64,000 nt of DNA from Neoceratodus forsteri (Eukaryota; Chordata; Ceratodontiformes; Ceratodontidae), in contig CM057452.1 of assembly GCA_016271365.2 (NCBI GenBank), forward strand, positions 1,243,563,001 to 1,243,627,000, given 5' to 3'. The notes under the pieces were generated by a model. It was given only the letters and a program-made list of their open reading frames with translations. It did not search any database and was not told where the DNA came from. Positions 1 to 9,760 of the stretch are shown in pieces. A program made the position numbers and the translations under genes. The first letter of the stretch is position 1, and each line of letters starts with the position of its first letter.

Positions 1-1107
1 TGACGACCTGGGAGAAGATATGGAGAGACTTGTATGGTTATATTAAGCAGGATAGATTAAGAGAGACCCAGTTTAAACTGCTCCACAATCTTTATCTCTC
101 TCCAGCAAAACTGAATTGATTAAATGGCTCATGCTCCCCGGCATGCAGAGAGTGTCAAGACCCTTAGCATCTACTTTGCACAAAATGTGGTCTTGTCCCA
201 AAATATCCAAATTCTGGAATCTGGTAAACGCTGGGTAAGCTTATTTTGGGATTTAGAACCATTCTTTAACATTGAGGTCTGCATATTCGGGTTGTATAGC
301 CACATCCCTCAGAAGACCCAAAGGTATCAAATGGCATTGATTTCATCAGCCACCAAATTATTAATTCTAAGACACTGGAGGAGGATGGGGTCTCCTTCTT
401 TTCGAGAATGGTGGGAGGAACTCTTAAATACTCTATATGAGAGAGGTTGCATGTCACTTGTCAACGCTAATACTAAATTTAATAAGTGTTGGGGTGGATT
501 TCTTCAGTCCCTTAAAAGTAAGTATCACTTCTGAAATTTGATTCCCACTGCCTCAATGCAATTTCTGTAGCTTTTCCTTGACCACCCTTCGTGTTTTATT
601 GTTTCTATAGAATTCGCCCTCCCATATTTTGTAATTTCTTTATTCTTTTCTCCTTCCCTTTCTCCTTTTGGGTTATTCTTGGGAGCTGGATATTTTATTA
701 TACATGAATGATGGTTAATTCTGGATCTCCCCCCCTTCTGTCTTCTTACATTTTCTTCCACCGACTTTCTGACCTAATTTCTTTATGTCTCTTTCCCTGT
801 TCCCTTGTATAGTCAGGTGTTAATAATAACATATTATATGTCTGCCTGGATGTTATGTTAAGGCACTCCATTTGGATAGCTGTTGGGGGTGGAAGGTGTA
901 GGATTTTCTTTTTTTTTTTTCCTTTCTCTTTTTTTCTGTTTTTTGTTTGCTTTCCTTAGTTAAATAATTGATTGTTACGACTTCTCTTGGGTATGTGGGG
1001 ATTATTATGGATTTTATACCTGTTTGGAATACCCATCATGTATTTTGTGTGCCTTTTGGTAACAATCATTAATAAAGTGCAGTTATTTGCCAAAAAAAAA
1101 AAAAAAA
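1..1107 (+). mobile_element. 3' end of a Tx1/L1-type LINE with poly(A) tail
   Basis: The first 530 bases read, across a few stops, as the C-terminal part of an L1 ORF2 protein. The frame that gives HKMWSCPKISKFW near 175-215 matches the zinc-knuckle region (H..W.C motif) seen intact in the L1 copies at 28.5 and 47.5 kb. A non-coding 3' tail of about 550 bases follows, with an AATAAA signal at 1071-1076 and a run of 16 A at 1092-1107. The left end is outside the window, so the element's length and 5' state cannot be judged. It is decayed and not functional. Confidence 0.8.
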
Positions 1108-1199
1108 GGGTGAAATCATGATCAGAATGTGATGCAACACCTCAATTGGTCTATAAGGGCTAAATACAGTAAAATGAGATATGAGCGGGACCTCACAGA

Positions 1200-1345
1200 A
1201 AACATACGAACATTCATACGAACAAGCCAGCAGCAGAAGAAGGCTATTTGGTTTATCTAGTCTGCTCATATTGCAGGATCCACAGCTTGAGCTACTTTCC
1301 CTACCACCCTCCACACTCCTCACATCTGTGGCTGAGTTTTCAGAT
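1200..1345 (-). mobile_element. CR1 LINE 3'-terminal fragment
   Basis: Read on the minus strand this ends like the 3' tails of the other CR1 copies here. The plus-strand text 'ctatttggtttatctagtct' (about 1247-1266) is a diverged version of the stretch at about 32390-32410 in the minus-strand CR1. It is a short, 5'-truncated remnant with no coding value. The exact ends are uncertain. Confidence 0.5.
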
Positions 1346-1791
1346 ATTAAAAACCCTTTAGCATTTGGGGGCCTCTGAGGCTCTTAAACGCCCAGCCTAT
1401 TGGTGAAGTTGCAGGGGGCTCCACCATTACACACTGCCCACAGCCCCAGTAGTTGTTAATCCACCTTTGGAGGTTACTTGTCCTGGAGGTGGCAAAAATG
1501 GCATGCAACTAGGTCTTTTAAATTTAGTGAAACATGTGGCTAATCTAATGATTGACCTTTCAGTCTTGGATTCATAAGACAAGGCTCAGAGACGCTAACT
1601 CTACAGTAATTTCCCCCCCCACCCCTTCCCCACCCATTCAGGCACCCCCACCCCACTCACCCTGCCCCAGCATGAACGGAATGCAGATGAGCAGCTCAAC
1701 CCACCTGCATACTGCCATGGCTGCCCACCGATAGAGCAGTCTGTGAATGACAGCTATTGTACAACTGTAAGCCCATTGGTGGACCCTTTCG

Positions 1792-1876
1792 ACCAATGGG
1801 CTTGCAGTGTGTACTGTACTCATCAGTCACAAAGTTGTGAATGGCAGTGTACAGTACACAATGCAAGCCCATTGGT
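1792..1876. repeat. 28-bp-arm hairpin in repeat copy 1
   Basis: Arms 1792-1819 and 1849-1876 are complementary at 27 of 28 positions, with a 29-base spacer that itself contains CACAAAGTTGTG. The same left arm can pair alternatively with 1769-1780 (12-bp perfect stem, AAGCCCATTGGT / ACCAATGGGCTT). Confidence 0.85.
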
Positions 1877-2731
1877 TGACAGATGGAAGGAGGACCAGAG
1901 TGGGTTGGGGGTGTCTGAGTGGGTGGGGGGGCTGCTGGACCACCAGGGCAGTGTTGGACATTGGGACTGTGTGCCACTCAGGCCGGAGGGGGGATCCATT
2001 GGTGCCTCTGTACCACCACTGACAGAGACACTAACGTCACAGTAATTTTCTTACCCTGCTTAGCATTACAAGGCTGTGCTTAGAGCCTCCAACTCTGCGA
2101 TTATGAAACCACACAGTCCCCTTTAAGAACCAGCTTTTTCCTGCTTGATTTACCCCGACTAGCAATGAATGTTCTGAATGGCAGTACCTCTGAGCTCCCA
2201 AAATTCTTGCTGCCTCATGAGTTGCCAATTAGTGTCCTTTTTGGAAATACTTTTATATTAGTGCTACATAGAATTAGTTGTATTTGTCAATCTTGCTGTC
2301 AGTCCAGTAACTAACTGCAGCAAGTCAGTATTTAGCAACTGCACTTTTCAGTTACACATGTAATGTAGTTTTTCATACTTCAACCCTTGCAATGTTGCAC
2401 TACATTCTTTTAGTGATGAGCCTAGCACAGAACTGTATCTTGCACATTATGGAGAAGGAAGAAGTTCATCAGAGACATACAAAAATAATAAAATCAATAG
2501 TAGACACCATCTCACTAGTAACTGGTAATTGGTAATGATATACTAAAAACAGCAACTTTGTATTTTTGAGTATTGATATGCTCATTACATTTTGTGTTAT
2601 GGATTACTTTTAATGATTCTCCTTGATATTGACCAATATGTTAATAAATGATATCCTATGGGTAGGATTCACAAAGGAATTGTGCTCGGCACATCTCGGA
2701 TGCCCCTGGCAAATGAGATGTGCTGACCACA

Positions 2732-2800
2732 AACTGTGGTATTCACAGAAGATGCACTAGGGGATGCTCCTGCCGCATCCACTCTGTGAATACCACAGTT
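2732..2800. repeat. 17-bp perfect hairpin in X block
   Basis: AACTGTGGTATTCACAG at 2732-2748 is the exact reverse complement of 2784-2800. The equivalent arms in the next X block (4457-4473 and 4509-4525) carry independent changes. Confidence 0.8.
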
Positions 2801-3507
2801 GCACCCATCCCCAGATGCTCCAATGCAACCCTCTGGTCAGGCTGGGTATACAATGGGGCAGCGCATCTCCCGATGCGCTGCACCAAAAGATGCCATTCAC
2901 AGCTATGGACATGTAAATGGGGACATTAGGCATGCAAGGCACAATGGGGTCATTTGCATGTCATTATGGTCCCATTTGCATGTGCTGTGCAAGGCTGTGA
3001 CTGGCAGAATGTGCCAGGCACCCTGCAAGGGTTGTTGGCTACACACATAGTGCACTGTAGCCCTGAAGACCCACCACCCTTCCCCGGCCTGACTGCCATC
3101 CAGGTGGAAGCTCACATGGGTACCCTGGTGGTCCATAAGCCCCCCCTGCCTATAACCCCAATGGGATTAAAATCTGTGCAGCCGAAGTCCTTACTGTAAC
3201 ATAGAACCCCCCAACCAACGCATCCCCGATCAACCACTAAGCTGTGCGGCCAAGGTCCCATCACTATGGTAGATCCTCCCTCCCTGCCCCTGAACACAAT
3301 ATTGCTGATAGTCCTGATGAGTTCCTGGTGATCCAGCAGCCTCCCACCCCTTCCCCACTCATTCAGGCACCCCCACTCCACTCACCCAGCATGTGGGGAA
3401 TGCCAATGAGCAGCTCGACCCACCTGCATACTGCCATGGCTGACCATCGATAGAGCTGTCTGTGAATGACAGCTGTACAACTGTAAGCCTATTGGCAGAC
3501 CATGTTG

Positions 3508-3592
3508 ACCAATGGGCTTACAGTGTGTACTGTACTCATCAGTAACAAAGTTGTGAATGACAGTGTACAGTACACAATGCAAGTCCATTGGT
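3508..3592. repeat. 28-bp-arm hairpin in repeat copy 2
   Basis: Arms 3508-3535 and 3565-3592 correspond to the copy-1 hairpin and still pair at about 25 of 28 positions. Outside it, C-rich (3320-3390) and G-rich (3605-3665) flanks are also mutually complementary, extending the foldback. Confidence 0.8.
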
Positions 3593-5207
3593 CAACAGAT
3601 GGAGGGGGAGCTGGGTGGGATGGGGGTTCCTGAGTGGGTGGGGGGTCTGCTGGACTACCAGGGCAGTGTTGGACAATGGGACCTTGTGCTACTCAGTCTG
3701 GGGAGGGGATCCATTGGTGCCTCCCGCCACTGTCAGAGAAGCTAACTTTACAGTAATTTTCTTACCCTGCTTAGCATTACAAGGGTGTGCTTACAGCCTC
3801 CAACTCTACGATTATGAAACCACACAGTCCCCTTTAAGAACCAGCTTTTTCCTGCCTGATTTACCCGACTAGCAATGAATGTTCTGAACAGCAGTACCTC
3901 TGAGCTCCCAAAAGTCCTGCTGCCTCATGAGTTGTCAATTAGTGTCCTTTTTGGAAATACTTTTATATTAGTGCTACATAGAATTAGTTGTATTTGTCAA
4001 TCTTGCTGTCAGTCCAGTAACTAACTGCAGCAAGTCAGTATTTAGCAACTGCACTTTTCAGTTACACATGTAATGTAGTTTTTCATACTCCAACCCTTGC
4101 AATGTTGCACTTCATTCTTTTATTAATGAGCCTAGCACAGAACTGAATCTTGCACATTATGGAGAAGGAAGAAGTTCATCAGAGACATACAAAAATAATA
4201 AAATCAATAGTAGACACCATCTCACTAGTAATTGGTAATTGGTAATGATATGCTAAAAACAGGTCAAAGTCTGCAGCAACTTTGTATTTTTGAGTATTGA
4301 TATGCTCACTACATTTTGTGTTATGGATTACTTTTAATGATTGTCCATTACTTTGACCAATATGTTAATAAATTATAACCTATGAGTAGGATTCACAAAG
4401 GAATTGCGATCGGCACATCTCGGATGCCCCTGTGCAAATGAGATGCACTGACCGCAAACTGTGATATTCACAGAAGATGCCCCAGGGAATGCTCCTGCCA
4501 TGTCCACTCTGTTAATACCACAGTTACGCCCATCCCCAGATGCACCAACGCAGCCCCCTGGTCATGCTGGGTATACAATGGGACAGTGCACAAGCTGCCA
4601 TTCGCAGCCATGGACATGTAAATGGGGCCATTAGGCATGCAAGGCACAATGGGGCCATTTGCATGTCATTATGGCCCATTTGCATGTGCCAAGCAGGGCT
4701 GTGACCTGCTGAATGTGCCAGGCACTCTGCAAGGGATGTTGGCTACACACATAGAGCACTGTAGCCCTGAATACCCCCCACCCTTTCCCGGCCTGACCGC
4801 CATCCAGGTGGAAGCACCTTGGGTACTCTGGTGGTCCATAAACCCCCCCACCTACTACCCCAGTGGGATGAAAACCTGTGCGGTCGAAGTCCCTACTGTA
4901 ACATAGAACCCCCCCCCTGCATCCTCGGTTGACTGCTAAGCTGTGCGGCCAAAGTCCCGTCACTATGGTAGAGCTCCCCTTCCTGCCCCTCCCTAACACA
5001 ATATCACTGGTAGTCCCGATGAGTTCCTGGTGGCCCAGCGACCTCAAACCCATTCAGGCACCCCCACCCCATTCACCCTGCCCCAGCATGTAGGGAATGC
5101 CAGTGGGCAGCTCAACCCACCTGCATACCACCACAGCTGCCCACCAACAGAGCTGTCTGTGAATGACAGCTATTGTATAACTGTAAGCTCATTGGTGGAC
5201 CCTGCTG

Positions 5208-5292
5208 ACCAATGGTCTTGCAGTGTGTGCTGTACTCATCAGTCACAAAGTTGTGAATGACAGTGTACAGTATACAATGCAAGTCCATTGGT
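5208..5292. repeat. 28-bp-arm hairpin in repeat copy 3
   Basis: Arms 5208-5235 and 5265-5292 are the third copy of the same hairpin, with more mismatches than in copies 1 and 2. The repeat array ends about 150 bases further on. Confidence 0.75.
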
Positions 5293-5440
5293 CGATCGAC
5301 GGAGAGGTAGCAGGGTGGGATGGGGTGCCTGAGTGGGGGGGGAGTTCACCGGACCACCAGGACAGTGTTGGACAATGGTACAGTGTGCCACTCAGGCCAG
5401 GAGGGGGGATCCATTGGTGCCTCTGTACCACCGCTGTGTG

Positions 5441-6346
5441 CAGCATGCTTGGTGTCGGACAGGCGGGGTGGTTCCCCACATCCCAGTACCACAGCTGCAT
5501 GCATCTTCCATCGAGGGGACACACCTAGCAGGGAGGGGTGTTCTGGTGGTTGTAACACACTGCAGCAGTGTTCAGCTTACAGCAGAAGTGTCGGGCAGGG
5601 AAGGGGCATCAACTGGGAAGCCAGGTCTGTTGCTGTATTGTCAGGCGTATCCATCAGGGCAGTGAGCAGGGTGTACACTGGACTGCCAGGGTGGGAGGCC
5701 TGCCATATGTGCTGCCTGTGGGTGGCCACCCACTTAATTCTACTTGAAGTAGACTTATCTTTGGGAGAACCATAGTTTCACAAGTTAGATTTTATTGCGT
5801 GATGGGTTTTCTGATACTGTACATAAGTTTACGCTTTTGCAGTTGTGCATTTCACTGCTACTATGAATGTTGCTGTTGTTGTAAGTAAGCATTAACACTC
5901 AGTTAGAACGTCCCTCCTGTTCAGTGCCAGATGCATATGCAGTGTTGTCTGTTCACTCCCTAGTGATGATGCATGACGTAGACAGTTACACAGTCATGGT
6001 AGGCTAGTGTCTCCCCACATCACCCATCCTTAATGTTACCCATATTTCACTGTTAGTCTACTGGTCCCCTTGATCATTAATCTTTCATAGAACCTATATT
6101 ACCCCTATTGCTGGTCATCCAGCAATCTAACTAATAACAAAATAAGACATGCACACTGCTATGCGAGCACTCCTGATCACTTTGTGTTTCTCCCCACCAC
6201 TCTGGTTACATTCTTGTGAGCACAAAGGTGTTCTGAAACACACAGCATGGGAGGAAATGGAAGCTCATCTGCCCACATACTTTAGACTCACCATGACACT
6301 AACGTGAGGAGTCCTCTAGAAGGCGGACTTCCATTCAAGTCCTTAT
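5441..6346. other. No gene recognised
   Basis: The stretch follows the tandem array without a clear boundary. Short open frames between 5441 and 5775 overlap one another and show no family resemblance. I see nothing I can name here. Confidence 0.5.
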
Positions 6347-6834
6347 AATTCTATAGACAAAGAACCTCTGTGCGCAAACACTGAGGCAAGGGTTACCCCA
6401 AAGGGCATTTGGCTGGGAAGCCAAGTTTCAAGAAAATACAAAATCACACATGCCCACACAATGCAAAGCATCATGGGCTGCATATGCAAATCACCACAGA
6501 ATGTTATGCTGGTTCAACTTTAAGCAGAATTGCATGGTGCCGAAAGGCCTCTCACACAGTTTGCAAAGGGTGCTAACAGATGGCATAGACACGTGTTTCG
6601 TCCTACCAGGACTCATCAGTATGCCTTGTCTGTTTGACACCCCAGTGGAATGAACCAGCTACCCTAAGATGGTCTGTCTGGGTTATGTTGTGGTGAACCC
6701 ATTAAAATAAAAAAGTATTTAAAAGACAAAGAACCTCTGTGCGCAAACACTGAGGCAAGGGTTACCCCAAAGGGCATTTGGCTGGGAAGCCAAGTTTCAA
6801 GAAAATACAAAATCACACATGCCCACAATTCTAT
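6347..6834 (-). mobile_element. Retrozyme-like element: 1.28 copies of a 369-bp hammerhead monomer, with 8-bp TSD
   Basis: The element proper is 6355-6826, flanked by AATTCTAT at 6347-6354 and 6827-6834. Its first and last ~103 bases (6355-6457 and 6724-6826) are near-identical direct repeats with a period of 369, so the insert is one full monomer plus a partial second one. On the minus strand the monomer holds a complete type I hammerhead ribozyme. It has no coding capacity. This partial-dimer layout with a ribozyme is what is known for Penelope-type terminal repeats and for animal retrozymes; mobilisation by a Penelope-like enzyme is an inference. A second, single-copy relative in the opposite orientation lies at 58692-59010. 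Confidence 0.85.
6571..6642 (-). ncRNA. Type I hammerhead ribozyme (copy A)
   Basis: On the minus strand the core reads CTGATGA (6619-6613), stem II G-TCC with a TGGTA-type loop closed by GGA-C, then GAAA (6599-6596). Stem III is minimal (CA/TG around a CG loop) and is followed by TC. The predicted cleavage is after the C complementary to 6588. Stem I pairs GGCATA (6625-6620) with TATGCC (6587-6582), six Watson-Crick pairs, then after an internal loop AACAGA (6634-6629) with TCTGTT (6580-6575), and a further GGGTG/CACCC helix. All invariant core bases are present. Activity is predicted from structure only. Confidence 0.9.
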
Positions 6835-8667
6835 GGGTCCTCTGCATGTCTGTGAGACCAGCTGTGAAAGAAATCTTTCCTGCTTCCTCCCTCTCCTGCT
6901 GTCCTCCCTGCTCCTTCATTTCCTGGCTCACCCTCTGACTACAGAGCAATCCCTCCTGCTTACTGCCTCTGACGATGTCCTCCCCACTCTCTCATTCCCC
7001 GGCTCACCCTCCGACTACAAAGAAATCACTGGAATGCAACTAAGTTATGTTATGAATAAGAAACTGGCTTGAGAATAAGATGTTAAAAGTGGTTAAATAA
7101 ATGCTGACCTGAATAAAAAGCCCACTTCAGCTTACTACTAAGAAACTAGATGAATAAAATGCTAACTTTAGTATCATGTCGATTAAGTAGTATTGTACTC
7201 AAACTAAAACAATTGCTTTTTGTGTTCTCAAGCATCTTGCAAGCCACCATGACACGTTGTTTGTCAACTTGCCCTATCGAATCAGAATGCCTGAACAGGA
7301 GGGTGGCTATTAGTTCTGCAGATTGAGCAATCTATTAGTGAATGGAGGTGGATCGTAGGCTGCGTCTCGCCCCAATGAAGATCAAAGGTGGCTAATGCAT
7401 GGACTGCACCAAACTCTAAGGGGGCGAGTCTTCGCTGCTGACTCCCCTGGTTCTCAAAATGAAGTGAAGATGGCAGAGTGTGGAGTGCCAGAGAAGGGAT
7501 AGAAGAGTGTTTTGGAGCCACCACTGGGGACAGAGAGGTGGTGGCAGAAAGTACCAGCAGACGATGGCCCCGGAGGTGAGTAGGGTGAAAGGTGTGAAGC
7601 GAAGCATTGGAGAGGAAGGAGTGGGACTGGGATCAGTGGAGGCCGGATTGAATACCTTCACACTCCTGAGTATGAGACTGAGCAGCTGTGGGCAGCCTGG
7701 GCCAGTAAGGTGGGGGAAGGGGTGCTGCACTGTGCATTTGAGTGAATTGGGAGAGGATGGTGGGCTGTTATGGTGTGACTTTGAGAACACTCGTTTGAAA
7801 AGGGACACTTGTGTAGCTGAAATACTTGTGTAGCTGTTGAGAAACTACAAAGGGTATTGTACGCAGTTGTAAAACTTCCAGGTCACTATCTCACAAATGA
7901 GGGAGCGCTCCCATTGTGACCAGTAAAAATCATTGGGCTGGATAGTATGAATCTAGTCAAGAATGTAATGGTTAAGAAATGCACTGCCTAACTCATTAAA
8001 ATTGAGAGGAACAGTTTGTGCTTTTATTCACTTGAGCTGGGAGGAACATGGGAAAAATCAGAGACACCCTGAAAATGGGGATACTTGAAAGGTATGCAGT
8101 TAGATTGCAGTCTTCAGAGCCAGACGCATTACTTTGTGAACTTCATTTTTCGGCTTTCTTCTTTTTAACTAGGAAGTTGTAGGTTTTAGTGGTGAATAAC
8201 TGGTGAGGGGTAGAGTGTGAGTTGCAGTCATTAGTCTCATGAGAATGATAACAAGTGGTGCAAAAGTGCATATTTAGAACTCTTTTAGGGTGAGTCCCTC
8301 CTGATTGATATGGACACATGCACACATTCTGTTCTTAACCCCCCACAAGTTTCAGAATGGGATCTTTATAGTCATTTTTTTTTCTTACTTTTGAGCTGTA
8401 ACTGCTTCTTGCCCTCCTACATAACGAATTTGCCTTTCTTCTGAGCCTGCTTGGCATCCACACAGGCTGGACTGAAACCCCATGGGGCAGCACCCCCATA
8501 CTGTGGGCATAGAAACAGCAGCTGTTCTGGGAAATGTCTCAAAAGACTGCACAGTAGAGGAACCTGATATAGTTAGTGTTCCTTGAAGTAGTGATGTGAG
8601 GGTAGACAGTGGCAGTCGGTTGCTAATCAGACCCCCCCCCCGAACACATGGCCTCTCCATCACTCAT
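6835..8667. other. No gene recognised
   Basis: Mixed single-copy-looking sequence. A GC-richer patch at 7370-7780 has open frames on both strands (7480-7833 plus, 7416-7808 minus) without recognisable domains. An ATG followed closely by a splice-donor-like GGTGAGTA lies at 7564-7582, but nothing else supports an exon. Confidence 0.45.
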
Positions 8668-8852
8668 CTTTTTTTTTTTAACCAGGAGAGGCACACTAGG
8701 CTAAAGCTTGTTTATAGGTGTGATCTGGAACCACAAGGAAGTTAAGTGACTTGCTTAGGGTCACACGGTATGCAAGTGGGGACTGTAGGATTCAAACCCA
8801 GATCTCCAGGTTTGCAGCTCAGATCCTTAAACCACTGCACTATACTGTCTTC
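8668..8852 (-). mobile_element. tRNA-headed CORE/MIR-like SINE, copy 1
   Basis: On the minus strand the head has an A-box-like AGTGCAGTGGTTTAAGGATC and a B box GGGTTTGAATCC (8799-8788). The body contains TGTGACC...AAGCAAGTCACTTAACTTCC, the well-known MIR/CORE-SINE central word. It ends in CTCTCCTGGTT plus an A-rich tail (poly-T on plus, 8669-8679). Such SINEs are transcribed by RNA polymerase III and depend on a LINE for mobility. Confidence 0.8.
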
Positions 8853-9070
8853 TGGCTCATCTCCAGAATCCGTTCACTCAGAAGTGGCATGGGTGAGGGG
8901 AAGAATAATCTGACTTCACCCACAATGTCCATGATGCTTTTCCAGATCCCATAGCATGTGTTTGTGTTCTTCTTCTGCTACCTTCCTTTCCCCAAGAGCC
9001 TCAGCATTGCTGCCTGACTCCACTGGAGCAGGCTAAGAAAATCTTGCTTGGAACAAACCTGGTTCTCTTA

Positions 9071-9276
9071 CACTATGGTGCAGTGCATCCAGTGGTGCCA
9101 CTGAGTTAGTCCCATGAGCTTCAAACCTGTAGACTTGGATGACTTGAATCCCACAGCCCACAAGCCCCCATTTGCATAGTGTGTGACCCCCACTCCAAGC
9201 AAGTCAGTTAACTTCCTTATTCTCCCAGGTCGCACCTGCAAACAAGCTTCAGCTTACTGTACCTTTCCTGGTTAAA
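9071..9276 (+). mobile_element. tRNA-headed CORE/MIR-like SINE, copy 2
   Basis: Same family as the copies on either side, here in plus orientation. GACTTGAATCCC (9141-9152) is a decayed B box, the body has AAGCAAGTCAGTTAACTTCC at about 9197-9216, and the end TTTCCTGGTTAAA matches the family tail. It is more diverged than copies 1 and 3. Confidence 0.7.
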
Positions 9277-9562
9277 CAGTTTCCCCCTTTCTCTACAACA
9301 TAAGTTTGGGGGGTCCCAAGAATGAAGTCAACGGACTCTGCCATGTTATCCACCACTGTGATGTCACAGAGCATTTCCTGTCTAGCACTTGATGTGATCT
9401 GCAAGTAAATATAGCTGATGGGAGAGCTTTAAATATTTTCTTTGATAGCATACATTTATATCTCAGTCTGAAATGTGGTGTTCTCTGTTTGTCATAGGCT
9501 AACAGTACACTCTGAATTTTTTAGTTCAAGTTGGTAGCCTAATAAAACATTTTATTTAATTG

Positions 9563-9760
9563 TTTAACCAGGAGTAGCACACTAAGCTGAAAGCTTTTTT
9601 ACAGGAGTGACCTGGGAGCATAGGGAAGTTAAGTGACTTGCTGAGGGTCACACAGTATGCAAGTGGAAGCTGTGGGATTCAAACCCAGGTCTCATCTGCT
9701 TGGCTAGATGTCACGAGATTTGCAGCTCAGATCCTTAAACCACTGTGCTATATTGCCTCC
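9563..9760 (-). mobile_element. tRNA-headed CORE/MIR-like SINE, copy 3
   Basis: Minus-strand copy with B box GGGTTTGAATCC (9686-9675), core word TGTGACCCTCAGCAAGTCAC and TAACCAGG tail on plus at 9563. About 25 extra bases lie between B box and A box compared with copy 1 (TCTGCTTGGCTAGATGTCAC region). Confidence 0.8.

Larger units (their letters stand above)
1600..5440. repeat. 1.72-kb tandem repeat, about 2.2 copies, with internal foldbacks
   Basis: Two blocks alternate: Y (about 1600-2655, 3300-4385, 5020-5440) and X (about 2655-3300, 4385-5020). Anchor words recur at fixed spacing: TAGGATTCACAAAGGAATTG-type sequence at 2663 and 4387 (1724 apart) and CATTCAGGCACCCCCAC at 1635, 3360 and 5051 (1725 and 1691 apart). 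Y contains a long foldback built on C-rich and G-rich arms with smaller hairpins inside. X contains a separate hairpin flanked by ATGCAAG/CATTTGCATG words. ORFs crossing it differ between copies and are not conserved, so I see no gene. It may be a tandemly duplicated foldback DNA transposon or a satellite-like array. Confidence 0.85.

Noticed and set aside
1816..1826. CTGATGAG on the minus strand inside the foldback spacer (also at the equivalent places near 3535 and 5235)
   Set aside because: No GAAA box and no three-helix fold follow it, so it is not a hammerhead ribozyme.
6450..6653. Open frame across the hammerhead repeat, also seen in antisense copies at 58693-58953
   Set aside because: Its apparent conservation comes from the ribozyme-bearing repeat; the frame is not preserved as protein.
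7416..7833. Overlapping 117- and 130-codon frames on opposite strands
   Set aside because: Mirror-image open frames in GC-rich sequence with low-complexity Ser/Pro/Leu content; no family resemblance.
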